From Chitinophagaceae bacterium (GTDB lineage: Bacteria; Bacteroidota; Bacteroidia; Chitinophagales; Chitinophagaceae), in contig CANFHA010000018.1 of assembly GCA_947446645.1 (NCBI GenBank), positions 48,498 through 112,497 on the forward strand: 64,000 bases of DNA, read 5' to 3'. A model generated the notes under the pieces. That model worked only from the letters and a program-made list of their open reading frames with translations, made no database searches and had not been told where the DNA came from. This document shows, one piece after another, positions 50,952-60,157 of this stretch. Made by a program: the position numbers and the translations under genes. Numbering within the stretch: position 1 is the stretch's first letter; the number at the start of each line of letters is the position of its first letter.

Positions 50952-53702
50952 ATGAAGCGAACACTTTCTTTTTTAATTGCTGTGCTATGTATGTTTAATG
51001 CAGAATCACAGATTTTTAAAAAACAGGTAAAAAAATTACCATCGCCTTTAGATAACGTTAAAATCAGCGAACATTTCAGGATGGAGCCTTTAGATTCTGT
51101 GTATAATTTTCTGTGTAAGCATTATGGATTGAAAATCATTTATGACACGGCCTATTGCAATACAATACTATTTGATTATTGGTTTGTTGGCACAGCGGCA
51201 CCAATGGCTATAGAGGTTACAGCCAGGGATAATGACCTCTCCTACACGATAGATAGTACTTCAGCAATCTATGTAAAGACTAAGCATAAACACAATATCA
51301 AAAAACGCACACTTGCATTCTCAAATAGCACACAAAAATATCAAGGCACTCCACAAACAATGAAATTCAATCTGTCAGGATATGTCGCAGATGATTCGAC
51401 TAATGAGCTACTAGCAGGCGCATACGTATCTATAAAGGGTACTTCCCTGGGTACTATAACAGATAAAGACGGTGCTTACACGATAAATGACGTTCCTTCT
51501 GATACCGTTACCCTATCTGTTTCTTTGATCGGGTACACGCCAACGGATATATATCTGACTCCTAAAACGGATAAAAATAGTCTCACTATCGGGCTTCATC
51601 AGCAACCCCATATGCTGGATGAGACCATTATCACGGCTAACAAAGCAGATCTCATGAAAATGTCGGGTACTACAATCAGTACCATAAAACTATCGCCGGA
51701 AAAATTAGCGCAAATACCCAATGTCGGTGAAAAGGATATTATGCGGACTTTCCAGCTTATGCCAGGGATAAGCGCAGCTAATGAATCATCTTCAGGATTA
51801 TATGTGCGTGGTGGCACTCCTGACCAAAACCTGGTAATATATGATGGATTTACGGTTTACCAGGTTGACCATTTATACGGTTTCTTCAGTGCATTCAATG
51901 CAAATGCTGTAAAGGAAGTGGAACTATACAAAGGAGGATTTGAGGCAAAATATGGCGGACGACTTTCAAGCGTAACCGATATTATTGGTAAAGAGGGAAG
52001 TACAAAGCAGTTTAACCTTGGCGGAGATGTGAGCTTATTAAGTGCGAATCTTTTTACGGAAATACCTATAACCGAAAATCTTTCTTTGGTGGCTGCCGCC
52101 AGACGTTCGTGGAATGGCCCCATCTACAACTGGATATTTAATTCATTTAATAAAAACTCAGGGTCTTCCCAACAGACAAATGGAGGCAGCGGTCGTGGCC
52201 CTGGCGGCGCTGATGGCGTAACCAAAGCAAAGTCTTACTTCTATGACATTAATACACGCCTTACATTCAGGCCGACTAATAAAGATGTGTTTACTTATAG
52301 CTTCTTTAATGGGAGTGATGACCTTAATAACAGTTTTACAGTAAATACTCCTTCGTTCCTTGCGAATATGGGGATAACACTGAATTTTGGTACGACTGAT
52401 GTGACAACTTATGGCAATACAGGCATGAGTATGGGCTGGCAGAGGAAATGGAATGAAAAATTACACAGCAATACCGTGCTTAGCTATTCAAATTATTACA
52501 GTGATCGTAACCGTGTTACCAATGGTACTTTTGGTGGGCCTGGCAACACAACAACCACAAAAACCGGCATATTTGAGCATAATAATCTCAAAGATCTATC
52601 GTTAAGGTCTGACTACGATTTCACTTTATCCAAATGGAATCATATCGGGTTTGGTTTCTTTGGCACAGAATATGACATTAAGTATACTTATTCACAAAAT
52701 GACACAGCACTCCTTGTAGACAACCACAATACCAGCATGCTCATTGGTGGGTACTTGCAAGACCAGTTTACATTTTTCAAGAATAAGCTCGTATTTACAC
52801 CTGGAATAAGGTTAAGCTATTTCGGCACAACCCAAAAGCCATATATAGAACCAAGACTGGCATTAAATTATAATATCACAGACCAGATTACCTTTAAAGC
52901 GGCATACGGTGATTACTATCAATTTGCTAACCGGATTACCAGAGAGGATATCTCAGCCGGCAGCAGTGAATTTTGGGTATTATCTGATAAAACTACTGTG
53001 CCCGTTAGCAGTGCCACACACTATATAACGGGTGTTAGCTATGAAACATCTGGTTATTTATTAGGCATTGAAGGATATTATAAGTCCCTAAACAACATTA
53101 CTCAATACACCGAACGATTTTCCACTAATACATCGGGATCAAGCTATAGCCAGAATTTTCATGTAGGAAGCGGTTATTCGCAAGGCGTAGAATTTTCTGC
53201 GCAAAAAAAGGCAGGCAAATTTACAGGATGGGTAAGTTATACTTTGGCAAAGACGATGAATCATTTTGCAGTTTTTTCGACAGAGGATTTTCCAGCAGAT
53301 CAGGATGTGCGGCATGAGTTTAAAATAGTAACTATGTATAAGTTGAAACATTGGGATTTTGCAGCAACATGGATATACGCAAGTGGCAAACCCTACACTG
53401 CACCGGGAGGAAGTTATAGCGTGACTTTGCTTGACGGAACAGCAGAGAACTATGTGACAGTAACCTCAAAGAACTCACTGCGGTTACCCGATTACCACAG
53501 AATGGATGTTTCCGTAAACTATCATTTTTATAATGAGGCAAAAAAAGATGTAGGCTATGTAGGCATTTCATTATTTAATGTATACGCACGCGAAAATGTA
53601 TGGTACAAAGAGTTTACAGTAGCAGATAACCATGTAGTTGAAACCAATGTTAATTACCTGGGTTTCACCCCTAATCTTACTTTATCTCTCAAGCTCAAAT
53701 AA
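50952..53702 (+). CDS. TonB-dependent outer-membrane receptor with STN-like and CarboxypepD_reg-like N-terminus
   Basis: 916 residues. Signal peptide MKRTLSFLIAVLCMFNAES. Residues ~35-110 resemble a secretin/TonB short N-terminal domain (SVYNFLCKHYGLKIIYDTAYCN). Residues ~138-220 are a CarboxypepD_reg-like Ig domain (GYVADDSTNELLAGAYVSIKG ... GAYTINDVPSDTVTLSVSLIGY). A plug domain follows (LSPEKLAQIPNVGEKDIMRTFQLMPGISAANESSSGLYVRGGTPDQNLVIYDG), then a 22-strand-type barrel ending in LTLSLKLK. It imports a ligand across the outer membrane using TonB energy; the ligand is unknown. Its stop overlaps the DUF4249 start (TAATG), and a sensor-kinase/regulator pair follows, so signal-responsive uptake is likely. 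Confidence 0.93.
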   Translation: MKRTLSFLIAVLCMFNAESQIFKKQVKKLPSPLDNVKISEHFRMEPLDSVYNFLCKHYGLKIIYDTAYCNTILFDYWFVGTAAPMAIEVTARDNDLSYTIDSTSAIYVKTKHKHNIKKRTLAFSNSTQKYQGTPQTMKFNLSGYVADDSTNELLAGAYVSIKGTSLGTITDKDGAYTINDVPSDTVTLSVSLIGYTPTDIYLTPKTDKNSLTIGLHQQPHMLDETIITANKADLMKMSGTTISTIKLSPEKLAQIPNVGEKDIMRTFQLMPGISAANESSSGLYVRGGTPDQNLVIYDGFTVYQVDHLYGFFSAFNANAVKEVELYKGGFEAKYGGRLSSVTDIIGKEGSTKQFNLGGDVSLLSANLFTEIPITENLSLVAAARRSWNGPIYNWIFNSFNKNSGSSQQTNGGSGRGPGGADGVTKAKSYFYDINTRLTFRPTNKDVFTYSFFNGSDDLNNSFTVNTPSFLANMGITLNFGTTDVTTYGNTGMSMGWQRKWNEKLHSNTVLSYSNYYSDRNRVTNGTFGGPGNTTTTKTGIFEHNNLKDLSLRSDYDFTLSKWNHIGFGFFGTEYDIKYTYSQNDTALLVDNHNTSMLIGGYLQDQFTFFKNKLVFTPGIRLSYFGTTQKPYIEPRLALNYNITDQITFKAAYGDYYQFANRITREDISAGSSEFWVLSDKTTVPVSSATHYITGVSYETSGYLLGIEGYYKSLNNITQYTERFSTNTSGSSYSQNFHVGSGYSQGVEFSAQKKAGKFTGWVSYTLAKTMNHFAVFSTEDFPADQDVRHEFKIVTMYKLKHWDFAATWIYASGKPYTAPGGSYSVTLLDGTAENYVTVTSKNSLRLPDYHRMDVSVNYHFYNEAKKDVGYVGISLFNVYARENVWYKEFTVADNHVVETNVNYLGFTPNLTLSLKLK

Positions 53703-54505
53703 TGAAAAAAATAGCCTTCATCTCACTTCTGTTAGCGTTATCTTCCTGCAATAAAGACGCATCTTTGCCCGAATATAATTTCGATCCTGTTGTTACTGCA
53801 TACCTGAGCCCGGGAGTGGCTTTCACGTTACAATTAGCACACCAGCAATCCACATCCTCTGCAACATTTTCAACGCCATCTCTTGATTCTTTGGATATAA
53901 CTATTACAACTAATGATACGGTTTACCATCTGGTCCCTAAGGGGAATGGTTTATATACCGATTCATTGCTTGTACTTAGGTCAGGCAGTCTGTATGATCT
54001 TCGGTTTGCCTACAATGGGAAGATAGTAACGGCATCTGCAACAATTCCTTCAAGACCCGCCAATGTTACCCAGTCAGCGACGGAAATTTCAATAGCGCAG
54101 GTTACTTCTTCTACAACAAGTTCATTTCCTCCTGCATTCACTGACCCAATAACACTGGAGTGGAGCAATGATGATGCTTCATACTATTTAATAGTTGTAC
54201 AAAATCTCGAAACATTCAGAGTTCGCATCATTGATACGACATCCACAACGACCAATTCTTTGTCAACATTTCGGAACAGACCTACTATATCATCATCCCA
54301 AGACATAAATACCGTAAACTTCACCTATTTTGGTAAACACAGGGTAGTTCTGTTTCATATAAATCCAGACTATGCTTCTTTATACGACAACAATAATAAT
54401 AGCTCTCAGAATTTATCAACCCCGTCAACGGGGATTACTAACGGAGTAGGGATATTTACCGGTATTAATTCGGATACACTATTTCTGCAGGTGGATAAAG
54501 AGTAA
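53702..54505 (+). CDS. DUF4249 surface lipoprotein
   Basis: 267 residues with a lipoprotein signal MKKIAFISLLLALSSCNKD, acylation at the Cys in LSSCN. The DUF4249 layout shows PEYNFDPVVTAYLSPGVAFTLQLAHQ (a metal/ligand-free Ig-like start), GLYTDSLLVLRSGSLYDLRFAYNGKIVTASATIPSRPANVT, ITLEWSNDDASYYLIVVQNLE and a final GVGIFTGINSDTLFLQV. This family is almost always encoded directly after a carboxypeptidase-regulatory TonB receptor, and probably forms a lid or partner lipoprotein for it, similar in arrangement to SusC/SusD. It overlaps the receptor stop codon by one base. Confidence 0.9.
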   Translation: MKKIAFISLLLALSSCNKDASLPEYNFDPVVTAYLSPGVAFTLQLAHQQSTSSATFSTPSLDSLDITITTNDTVYHLVPKGNGLYTDSLLVLRSGSLYDLRFAYNGKIVTASATIPSRPANVTQSATEISIAQVTSSTTSSFPPAFTDPITLEWSNDDASYYLIVVQNLETFRVRIIDTTSTTTNSLSTFRNRPTISSSQDINTVNFTYFGKHRVVLFHINPDYASLYDNNNNSSQNLSTPSTGITNGVGIFTGINSDTLFLQVDKE

Positions 54506-54510
54506 CGCAT

Positions 54511-55569
54511 ATGGCAAAAACTATGGTATTTCAGAACAAACGATGGATTATACCAATCGCACATTTTTTAGGTTGGATACTGTTTTTTTCTATTCCGCTT
54601 ATCTCAGGTAATGAGCACAGGCATTTCGACCCACATTTTCCTCCCCCGCCTATGCCCGAAAACAATGCCATGTTATATTTGTCTATATTCACGAATATCA
54701 CCATTGTTGCAGTTTTTTACCTGAATATTTTGCTGATTGCACCCATCTTTACAAAAGAAAAGAGATATGGGCAATATTTTCTAATCCAGATAGCAACCAC
54801 TCTGTTTTTTTATCTTCTAATAAAATCAGTCACTTTCCTCGCACTAGCTAATAACTTTCGAATACCACTTGTTATGCAGGTATTCAATTATATGATCGTT
54901 CTCCTTGTAAGTTTATGTTATAGTCTTATCACCGAAAATATCAGAGTAGATCGCCTGCAGAAAGAGAATGAGAATGAAGCATTGCGCACGGAATTATCGT
55001 TTCTCCGTTGGCAAATAAGTCCTCACTTTCTATTCAATGTGCTCAATAATATGGTATCGCTGGCACGGTTAAGATCTGAGAAATTAGAAGGGATGCTTCT
55101 AAACCTTTCTAATCTTATGCGTTATATGCTATATGAAACCGATGAACATAAAGTTTCTATAGAACGGGAAGCAGAATATCTTCAAAGCTATATTGATTTG
55201 CAAAATTTGAGATTTGGCACCGAAGTTAAAGTAACCTCGAACATATACATATCGAATAAAACGAATAAGACAAACACAATTGAACCAATGCTGCTAATAC
55301 CCTTTATTGAAAACGCATTTAAACATGGCATTGGCACAATAATAACCCCCGTGATTGATATTAATATACACTTTGAGCCGAACATGCTTACCATGACCGT
55401 AAAAAATAAATATCTGCCAATACTCGGTCGAAGCAAAGAAGAGACAAATGGTATAGGACTTATAAACGTGAATAAAAGACTAAAACTACTTTATCCTTTT
55501 AAACATTCTTTAAGCGTGGAAAAGAACGATGGATGGTATATCAGTACCTTGGGCATAAATCTCTCTTAA
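54511..55569 (+). CDS. LytS/YehU-type sensor histidine kinase
   Basis: 352 residues. Four hydrophobic segments between residues ~12 and 140 (IPIAHFLGWILFFSIPLI, LYLSIFTNITIVAVFYLNILLI, FLIQIATTLFFYLLIKSVTFLAL, FNYMIVLLVSLCYSLI). A short coiled coil (RVDRLQKENENEALRTELSFLR) leads into the His_kinase (PF06580-type) box LRWQISPHFLFNVLNNMVSLA with the phospho-accepting His. The ATPase part has PMLLIPFIENAFKHGIG (N box) and NGIGLINVNKRLKLLYP (G box). The first periplasmic loop is His/Pro-rich (NEHRHFDPHFPPPPMPE), a possible metal-sensing feature. The stop overlaps the regulator start (TAATG). Confidence 0.92.
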   Translation: MAKTMVFQNKRWIIPIAHFLGWILFFSIPLISGNEHRHFDPHFPPPPMPENNAMLYLSIFTNITIVAVFYLNILLIAPIFTKEKRYGQYFLIQIATTLFFYLLIKSVTFLALANNFRIPLVMQVFNYMIVLLVSLCYSLITENIRVDRLQKENENEALRTELSFLRWQISPHFLFNVLNNMVSLARLRSEKLEGMLLNLSNLMRYMLYETDEHKVSIEREAEYLQSYIDLQNLRFGTEVKVTSNIYISNKTNKTNTIEPMLLIPFIENAFKHGIGTIITPVIDINIHFEPNMLTMTVKNKYLPILGRSKEETNGIGLINVNKRLKLLYPFKHSLSVEKNDGWYISTLGINLS

Positions 55570-56267
55570 TGTTAAGCTGTATAATAGTCGATGATGAAAA
55601 ATTAGCACTGGATCTTCTGGAAGACTATATTCGGAATATACCATTTCTAAAACTAATAAAACGATGCAATAATGCCATGGATGCGATGGATGCTGCATCG
55701 AAGCAGAATATTGACCTCATTTTTTCAGATATAGAAATGCAGGGACTTAATGGTATGCAACTTATTAAAACGCTTCCGGTAAAACCGATGTTCATTATGA
55801 TCACAGCATATAAAACATATGCATCAGAAGGATACGAACTGGATGTGATTGATTACCTTTTGAAGCCGGTATCCTATGAGCGATTTGTGAAGGCGTGTAA
55901 TAAAGCATTGGCGCATTATAATGCTCAGCAGAAGAACGTACAAATAGCTGACCATGTTTTCTTTCATGCGGACTATAGCTTAATAAAAGTACTACTTGAC
56001 GAAGTACTATATGTAGAGGGTGTTAAAGACTATGTCAAAATACACTATACAATTAATAAGAAACCGCTATTGGTGCGTCATAGTATGAAGGGAATTGAAG
56101 AGATATTTCCTTCGTCAAAATTCATCAGGATACATAAATCTTATATCATTAATGCAACATGTATAACCGCTGTACGTAAAAATTCTTTATTTCTTAAGGA
56201 ATTGGAATTGCCAGTAAGTGAACAATACCGGGATGCTATAACCGTGCTCACTAACCGAAAATTATAA
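55569..56267 (+). CDS. LytTR-family response regulator
   Basis: 232 residues from the ATG at 55569, which overlaps the kinase stop. Receiver domain ~1-120: LSCIIVDDEKLALDLLEDYI (acidic pocket), LIFSDIEMQGLNGMQL with the phosphorylated Asp, PMFIMITAYKTYASEGYELDVIDYLLKPVSYERF. The C-terminal LytTR DNA-binding domain has HADYSLIKVLLDEVLYVEGVKDYVKIHY and SSKFIRIHKSYIINATCI. With the kinase it forms a two-component system probably controlling the receptor/DUF4249 operon, and perhaps other surface genes. About 190 bp of non-coding DNA follow before recQ. Confidence 0.93.
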   Translation: MLSCIIVDDEKLALDLLEDYIRNIPFLKLIKRCNNAMDAMDAASKQNIDLIFSDIEMQGLNGMQLIKTLPVKPMFIMITAYKTYASEGYELDVIDYLLKPVSYERFVKACNKALAHYNAQQKNVQIADHVFFHADYSLIKVLLDEVLYVEGVKDYVKIHYTINKKPLLVRHSMKGIEEIFPSSKFIRIHKSYIINATCITAVRKNSLFLKELELPVSEQYRDAITVLTNRKL

Positions 56268-56481
56268 GATCACATAAGCATTGCAGTCTTCTTTTCAACA
56301 GAGTTAAGATTTTAATAGAACATTATTCCCGCCTCAAAAAAGACAATTTTATAACAAAATACTTGCAGCTTAATTGTATTTTGTTTAATTTAAAGGTGTA
56401 AATTCGCAATCCTTTAAAAAATCCAGCCCCGAAAGAATTCGCTGTCAGATTGATTAGGTAACTTATAGTTAAAAAACGTGT

Positions 56482-58707
56482 ATGGAAGCTCTTGATAAGA
56501 CTCTTAGTAGTACAAAACGCAATCTAAAAAAAGATTTACAGCAATATTTCGGATTCGACACCTTTAAAGGGGAGCAGGAGCAGATAATAAGCAGCATACT
56601 TAGCGGAAGGGACACTTTTGTGATCATGCCCACAGGCGGCGGCAAATCGCTTTGCTACCAGCTGCCGGCATTGCTGAGCGAGGGCGTGGCCATAATAGTT
56701 TCACCTTTGATAGCTCTGATGAAAAACCAGGTAGACCTGATAAGGGGCTACAGCAGCAGTGACAACATAGCACATTTTCTTAATAGCACACTAAGCAAGG
56801 CACAGCAGAAAAAGGTAAAAGCCGACCTGACGGATGGCAGCACCAAAATGTTGTATGTGGCACCGGAAACACTGACCAAGCAGGAAAACATAGCATTTTT
56901 CGCCGATCTGCCTATCTCGTTCATAGCGGTAGATGAGGCGCACTGTATATCGGAATGGGGTCATGACTTTCGCCCTGAATACCGGAAGCTGCGCGATATG
57001 ATCAATATGATCAATCCTGAGCTGCCGATAATAGCGCTGACCGCTACGGCAACACCCAAGGTGCAGGACGATATAGTGAAAAACCTGGAACTGCAGGATG
57101 CGAATATATTCATAGACTCGTTTAACAGGCCCAACCTGTACTACGAAATAGTGCCGAAAGGAACCAAGGAGCAGACGCTGAAGAACATGGTGAAGTTTAT
57201 AAACTCCATGAAGGGCAAAAGCGGCATCATATACACACTGAACCGGAAAACTACCGAAGAGCTGGCACAGACGCTGGTAGCCAATGGCATAAGCGCCGTG
57301 GCCTACCATGCAGGGCTGGAGGGGCCCCTGAGGTCGCAAAGGCAGGACCAGTTTCTGATGGAAAAGGTGGATGTGATAGTGGCTACAATAGCCTTTGGTA
57401 TGGGTATAGACAAGCCTGATGTGCGCTTTGTAATACACTACAACATACCCAAGAGCCTGGAAAACTACTACCAGGAAACAGGCCGCGCCGGCAGGGACGG
57501 ACTGGAAGGCAAGTGCATGCTGCTGTATAGCCATAAAGATGTACAGAAACTGGAGCACCTGATGCGCGACAAACCGCTGAGTGAGCGCGAAATGGGTGGA
57601 CAGCTGATAAGTGAAACACTGGCCTATGTGGAAAGCGGTGTATGCCGCAGGCGACTGCTACTGCACTACTTTGGCGAGGAATACAAGCAGGCAAACTGCG
57701 GCAACTGCGACAACTGCAATCACCCTAAAGAGAAGCTGGAAGTAAAGGACAGCGTGAAGATAACGCTGGACGCTATAAAGGAACTGGATGAGCGGTTTGG
57801 CATAGACTACCTGGTGAACATAATACTGGGCAAAACAAATCCGCAGATTCAGACGTTCCGCCACGATAAGCTGAAGTCGTTTGGCGCGGGGCTGATAATG
57901 GAAATGGATGCTAACTTCTGGAACTCGCTGATACGCCAGATGATGCTGGAAGGCATGATACGGAAGGATATAGAGGAATATGGCCTGTTGAAAATAACAG
58001 ACAAGGGGCACAAATTTCTGAAAAAGCCATTCTCGATAATGGTGGCGCTGAATCATAAGTATGAAGAGAGCACTGCGGAAGAGGAAGATGCGGGCAGCAA
58101 TGCATCATCTACCACTGACCCGGTACTGTTTGAAATGCTGAAGGACCTGCGCAAGCAGACAGCCAAGGATAAGAACCTGCCGCCGTTTGTGATATTCCTG
58201 GAGAACTCGCTGGAGGATATGGCGACGAACTACCCTACTACGCTTGAGGAACTGGAAAAAATACAGGGTGTGAGCAAGGGTAAGGCGCTGCGCTATGGCC
58301 GAAAATTTGTAGAGCTGATAGCCAAATATGTAGAGGAAAATGAAATAGAGAAGCCGGATGACTTTGTGATGAAGAGCGTGGTGAATAAGAGCGGCATGAA
58401 GGTGTTCATCATTCAGAACATAGATAAGAAAATACCGCTGGAGACCATAGCTAAGAACAAAGGATTGTCGCTACCCGACCTGCTGGTGGAGATGGAAACC
58501 ATAGTGGCCAGTGGCACCCGCCTGAACCTGGACTATATACTGGAACAGGAACTGGACGATAACGAGCAAGACGATATCTTCGACTACTTCCGTAGCAGCA
58601 GCGATGATGATATGGAGAGCGCATTTGAAGAATTCAAAGACCGCGATGTAAGCATAGAGCATCTAAAAATGATGCGGATAAAGTTTATGAGCGAGTATGC
58701 GAATTAG
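56482..58707 (+). CDS. recQ: ATP-dependent DNA helicase RecQ
   Basis: 741 residues, a 3'-to-5' DNA helicase acting in recombination and replication-fork repair. Walker A MPTGGGKSLCYQLP near residue 49; helicase motifs AVDEAHCISEWGHDFRPEYRKL (DEAH box), IIALTATATPKVQDDI, VDVIVATIAFGMGIDKPDVRFVIHYNIPKSLENYYQETGRAGRDG. The RecQ zinc finger has its four cysteines in VCRRRLLLHYFGEEYKQANCGNCDNC. RQC winged-helix and HRDC (FVIFLENSLEDMATNYPTTLEELEKIQGVSKGKALRYGRKF) domains follow, then an acidic C-terminal extension of the Bacteroidota type (LDDNEQDDIFDYFRSSSDDD). Longer than E. coli RecQ (about 610) through this extension. Confidence 0.97.
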   Translation: MEALDKTLSSTKRNLKKDLQQYFGFDTFKGEQEQIISSILSGRDTFVIMPTGGGKSLCYQLPALLSEGVAIIVSPLIALMKNQVDLIRGYSSSDNIAHFLNSTLSKAQQKKVKADLTDGSTKMLYVAPETLTKQENIAFFADLPISFIAVDEAHCISEWGHDFRPEYRKLRDMINMINPELPIIALTATATPKVQDDIVKNLELQDANIFIDSFNRPNLYYEIVPKGTKEQTLKNMVKFINSMKGKSGIIYTLNRKTTEELAQTLVANGISAVAYHAGLEGPLRSQRQDQFLMEKVDVIVATIAFGMGIDKPDVRFVIHYNIPKSLENYYQETGRAGRDGLEGKCMLLYSHKDVQKLEHLMRDKPLSEREMGGQLISETLAYVESGVCRRRLLLHYFGEEYKQANCGNCDNCNHPKEKLEVKDSVKITLDAIKELDERFGIDYLVNIILGKTNPQIQTFRHDKLKSFGAGLIMEMDANFWNSLIRQMMLEGMIRKDIEEYGLLKITDKGHKFLKKPFSIMVALNHKYEESTAEEEDAGSNASSTTDPVLFEMLKDLRKQTAKDKNLPPFVIFLENSLEDMATNYPTTLEELEKIQGVSKGKALRYGRKFVELIAKYVEENEIEKPDDFVMKSVVNKSGMKVFIIQNIDKKIPLETIAKNKGLSLPDLLVEMETIVASGTRLNLDYILEQELDDNEQDDIFDYFRSSSDDDMESAFEEFKDRDVSIEHLKMMRIKFMSEYAN

Positions 58708-58775
58708 GGGTAGGTTGATAAGTGAGATGTTCGTGCTTAGTGTAACAAGATTTTAAACGCCGAACAAAGCAAATA

Positions 58776-58805
58776 TGTCATGGTGAGCGGAGTCGAACCA
58801 TGACA
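58776..58805. repeat. 30-bp palindrome upstream of the GIY-YIG gene
   Basis: Arms TGTCATGGT and ACCATGACA pair perfectly around GAGCGGAGTCGA. It is the exact reverse complement of the element at 59227-59256 and shares its core with the in-frame repeats at 39314-39419. Confidence 0.92.
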
Positions 58806-58863
58806 TTGTTGAGACTTAGTTTTTAGCCGAGTAAAGTTAAAGATAGCTAACCTATAATTCAGA

Positions 58864-59211
58864 ATGAGCACGTTGATGTATTATTATGTGTACATCGTGA
58901 AATGTAGCGATGGCTCATACTATACCGGTGTTACCAACAATCTGCAAAGAAGAATCAGTGAACACGATGCTGGCATCGATATTGAATGCTACACTTTTAA
59001 AAGGCGGCCGGTAGAACTGGTTTATAGTGCCTATTTTTTTGATGTCCGCTATGCCATTGACCGTGAGAAACAAATAAAGAGATGGTCACGCAAGAAGAAG
59101 GAGGCACTCATTGCGGAAAACATCACCTCCTTGCATGAACATGCGAAATGCAAAAATGAGACTTCTCATGTTTTTCACAAGGACCAAGCAATGAACTCAG
59201 ACCAGGCTTAG
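58864..59211 (+). CDS. Small GIY-YIG nuclease-domain protein flanked by inverted palindromes
   Basis: 115 residues; the ATG at 58876 (MYYYVYIVK) is an alternative start. Single-domain GIY-YIG fold: YYVYIVKCSDGSYYTGVTNNLQRRISEHDAG carries the YxY...YTG pair and the catalytic Arg region, and AIDREKQIKRWSRKKKEALI carries the conserved Glu. This places it in the YhbQ/UPF0213-like group. The domain ends near residue 90. The last ~25 residues (HAKCKNETSHVFHKDQAMNSDQA) are unlike the family and run towards the downstream repeat. Palindromes sit 58 bp before and 15 bp after the gene, inverted to each other. The cellular role of the group is poorly known. The flanking repeats suggest a mobile or repeat-associated nuclease, by inference. 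Confidence 0.9.
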   Translation: MSTLMYYYVYIVKCSDGSYYTGVTNNLQRRISEHDAGIDIECYTFKRRPVELVYSAYFFDVRYAIDREKQIKRWSRKKKEALIAENITSLHEHAKCKNETSHVFHKDQAMNSDQA

Positions 59212-59226
59212 TGCTTGAGTCAGCAA

Positions 59227-59256
59227 TGTCATGGTTCGACTCCGCTCACCATGACA
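59227..59256. repeat. 30-bp palindrome downstream of the GIY-YIG gene
   Basis: TGTCATGGT, then TCGACTCCGCTC, then ACCATGACA: exactly the reverse complement of 58776-58805. Confidence 0.92.
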
Positions 59257-59307
59257 GAACTTAGCTCATCACTCCTCATTCACTATGATGCCCATCAAAT
59301 GAATGAT

Positions 59308-59982
59308 CTAGTCATGCACCAGCAGGCTATCCGCAAAAATCTTTGACACAGTCGTGCTGGGGCCGCCTTTGATGGCGATGATGGCAGAGTTGTCGAAGGG
59401 GATCTTTTCTACGAGAGTTATTTTTGTGCCTATGCCAATGTCCAGCTTTTTAAGGTATTGTAGAAATGAGGAGCTGGTGTCTTTTACACCTACTACCTGG
59501 CAGGTGCTGCCCTCTGCTACTTCTGATAGTATGGTCCTGTAAATTTCGGCCATCTCACCGTTGGCCTTTGGTATTGGGTCGCCATGAGGGTCGAACTGGG
59601 GGAAGCCGAGGAACTTATCGAGGCGGTCGGCGAGCTGGGGATTATGTATATGTTCCAGCTGTTCGGCTATTTCGTGTACTTCATCCCACGAGTATTCCAG
59701 CTTTTCCAGCAGGAATACTTCCCATAGCCTGTGCTTACGCACGATGAGTAATGCGATCTTCTTTCCTTTTTCCGTAAGCTTTACCCCCTTAGCTTTTTCG
59801 TATTGTATCAGCTTTTTATCAACCAGCTTCTTGAGCATATCTACCACAGATGCCGGGTTGTTGCTCAGCGCTTCAGATATAGCAGTAGGGCTGATCTTCA
59901 GCTTAGCATCTTTGCCGAGGTGATAAATTACTTTCAGGTAGTTTTCTTCAGAAAGCGTTTGTAAGTGGCTGCCGGTGCTCAT
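59308..59982 (-). CDS. DtxR/MntR-family metal-dependent repressor with FeoA domain
   Basis: 224 residues. N-terminal winged helix (SEENYLKVIYHLGKDAKLKISPTAISEALSNNPASVVDMLKKLVDKKLIQYEKAKGVKLTEKGKKIA), then the dimerisation/metal domain with HRLWEVFLLEKLEYSWDEVHEIAEQLEHI and the metal-ligand block LGFPQFDPHGDPIP. The C-terminal SH3/FeoA-like domain is at ~150-224 (VGVKDTSSSFLQYLKKLDIGIGTKITL). It senses Fe2+ or Mn2+ and represses uptake genes. It is divergent from a porin gene, with a palindromic operator between them. A manganese or iron role is likely; which metal cannot be decided from sequence. Confidence 0.92.
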   Translation of the reverse strand: MSTGSHLQTLSEENYLKVIYHLGKDAKLKISPTAISEALSNNPASVVDMLKKLVDKKLIQYEKAKGVKLTEKGKKIALLIVRKHRLWEVFLLEKLEYSWDEVHEIAEQLEHIHNPQLADRLDKFLGFPQFDPHGDPIPKANGEMAEIYRTILSEVAEGSTCQVVGVKDTSSSFLQYLKKLDIGIGTKITLVEKIPFDNSAIIAIKGGPSTTVSKIFADSLLVHD

Positions 59983-60015
59983 TTCGTAAATGTAAGCAAA
60001 TATGGATAATCCAAA

Positions 60016-60033
60016 AATTAGACATGCCTAATT
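60016..60033. promoter_or_regulatory. DtxR/MntR-type operator palindrome
   Basis: AATTAG-ACATGC-CTAATT: 16 of 18 positions are symmetric. It lies 34 bp upstream of the dtxR-type start and 125 bp upstream of the porin start, suited to autoregulation and control of the porin. Confidence 0.72.
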
Positions 60034-60157
60034 ATATTTTTTTGATTTGTCGAATAAATAAAATAAGTTTGCCTGCTGCGTTCGGAATATATATTCAGAG
60101 CGTCCTGATAAAAGAAAAACAAGTTAGTCCATTTCATTTGCTTTCAATAAAAACACC

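Noticed and set aside
56268..56481. A possible small gene between the LytTR regulator and recQ
   Set aside because: 214 bp of AT-rich DNA with no start followed by a sensible frame; probably the recQ leader and promoter.
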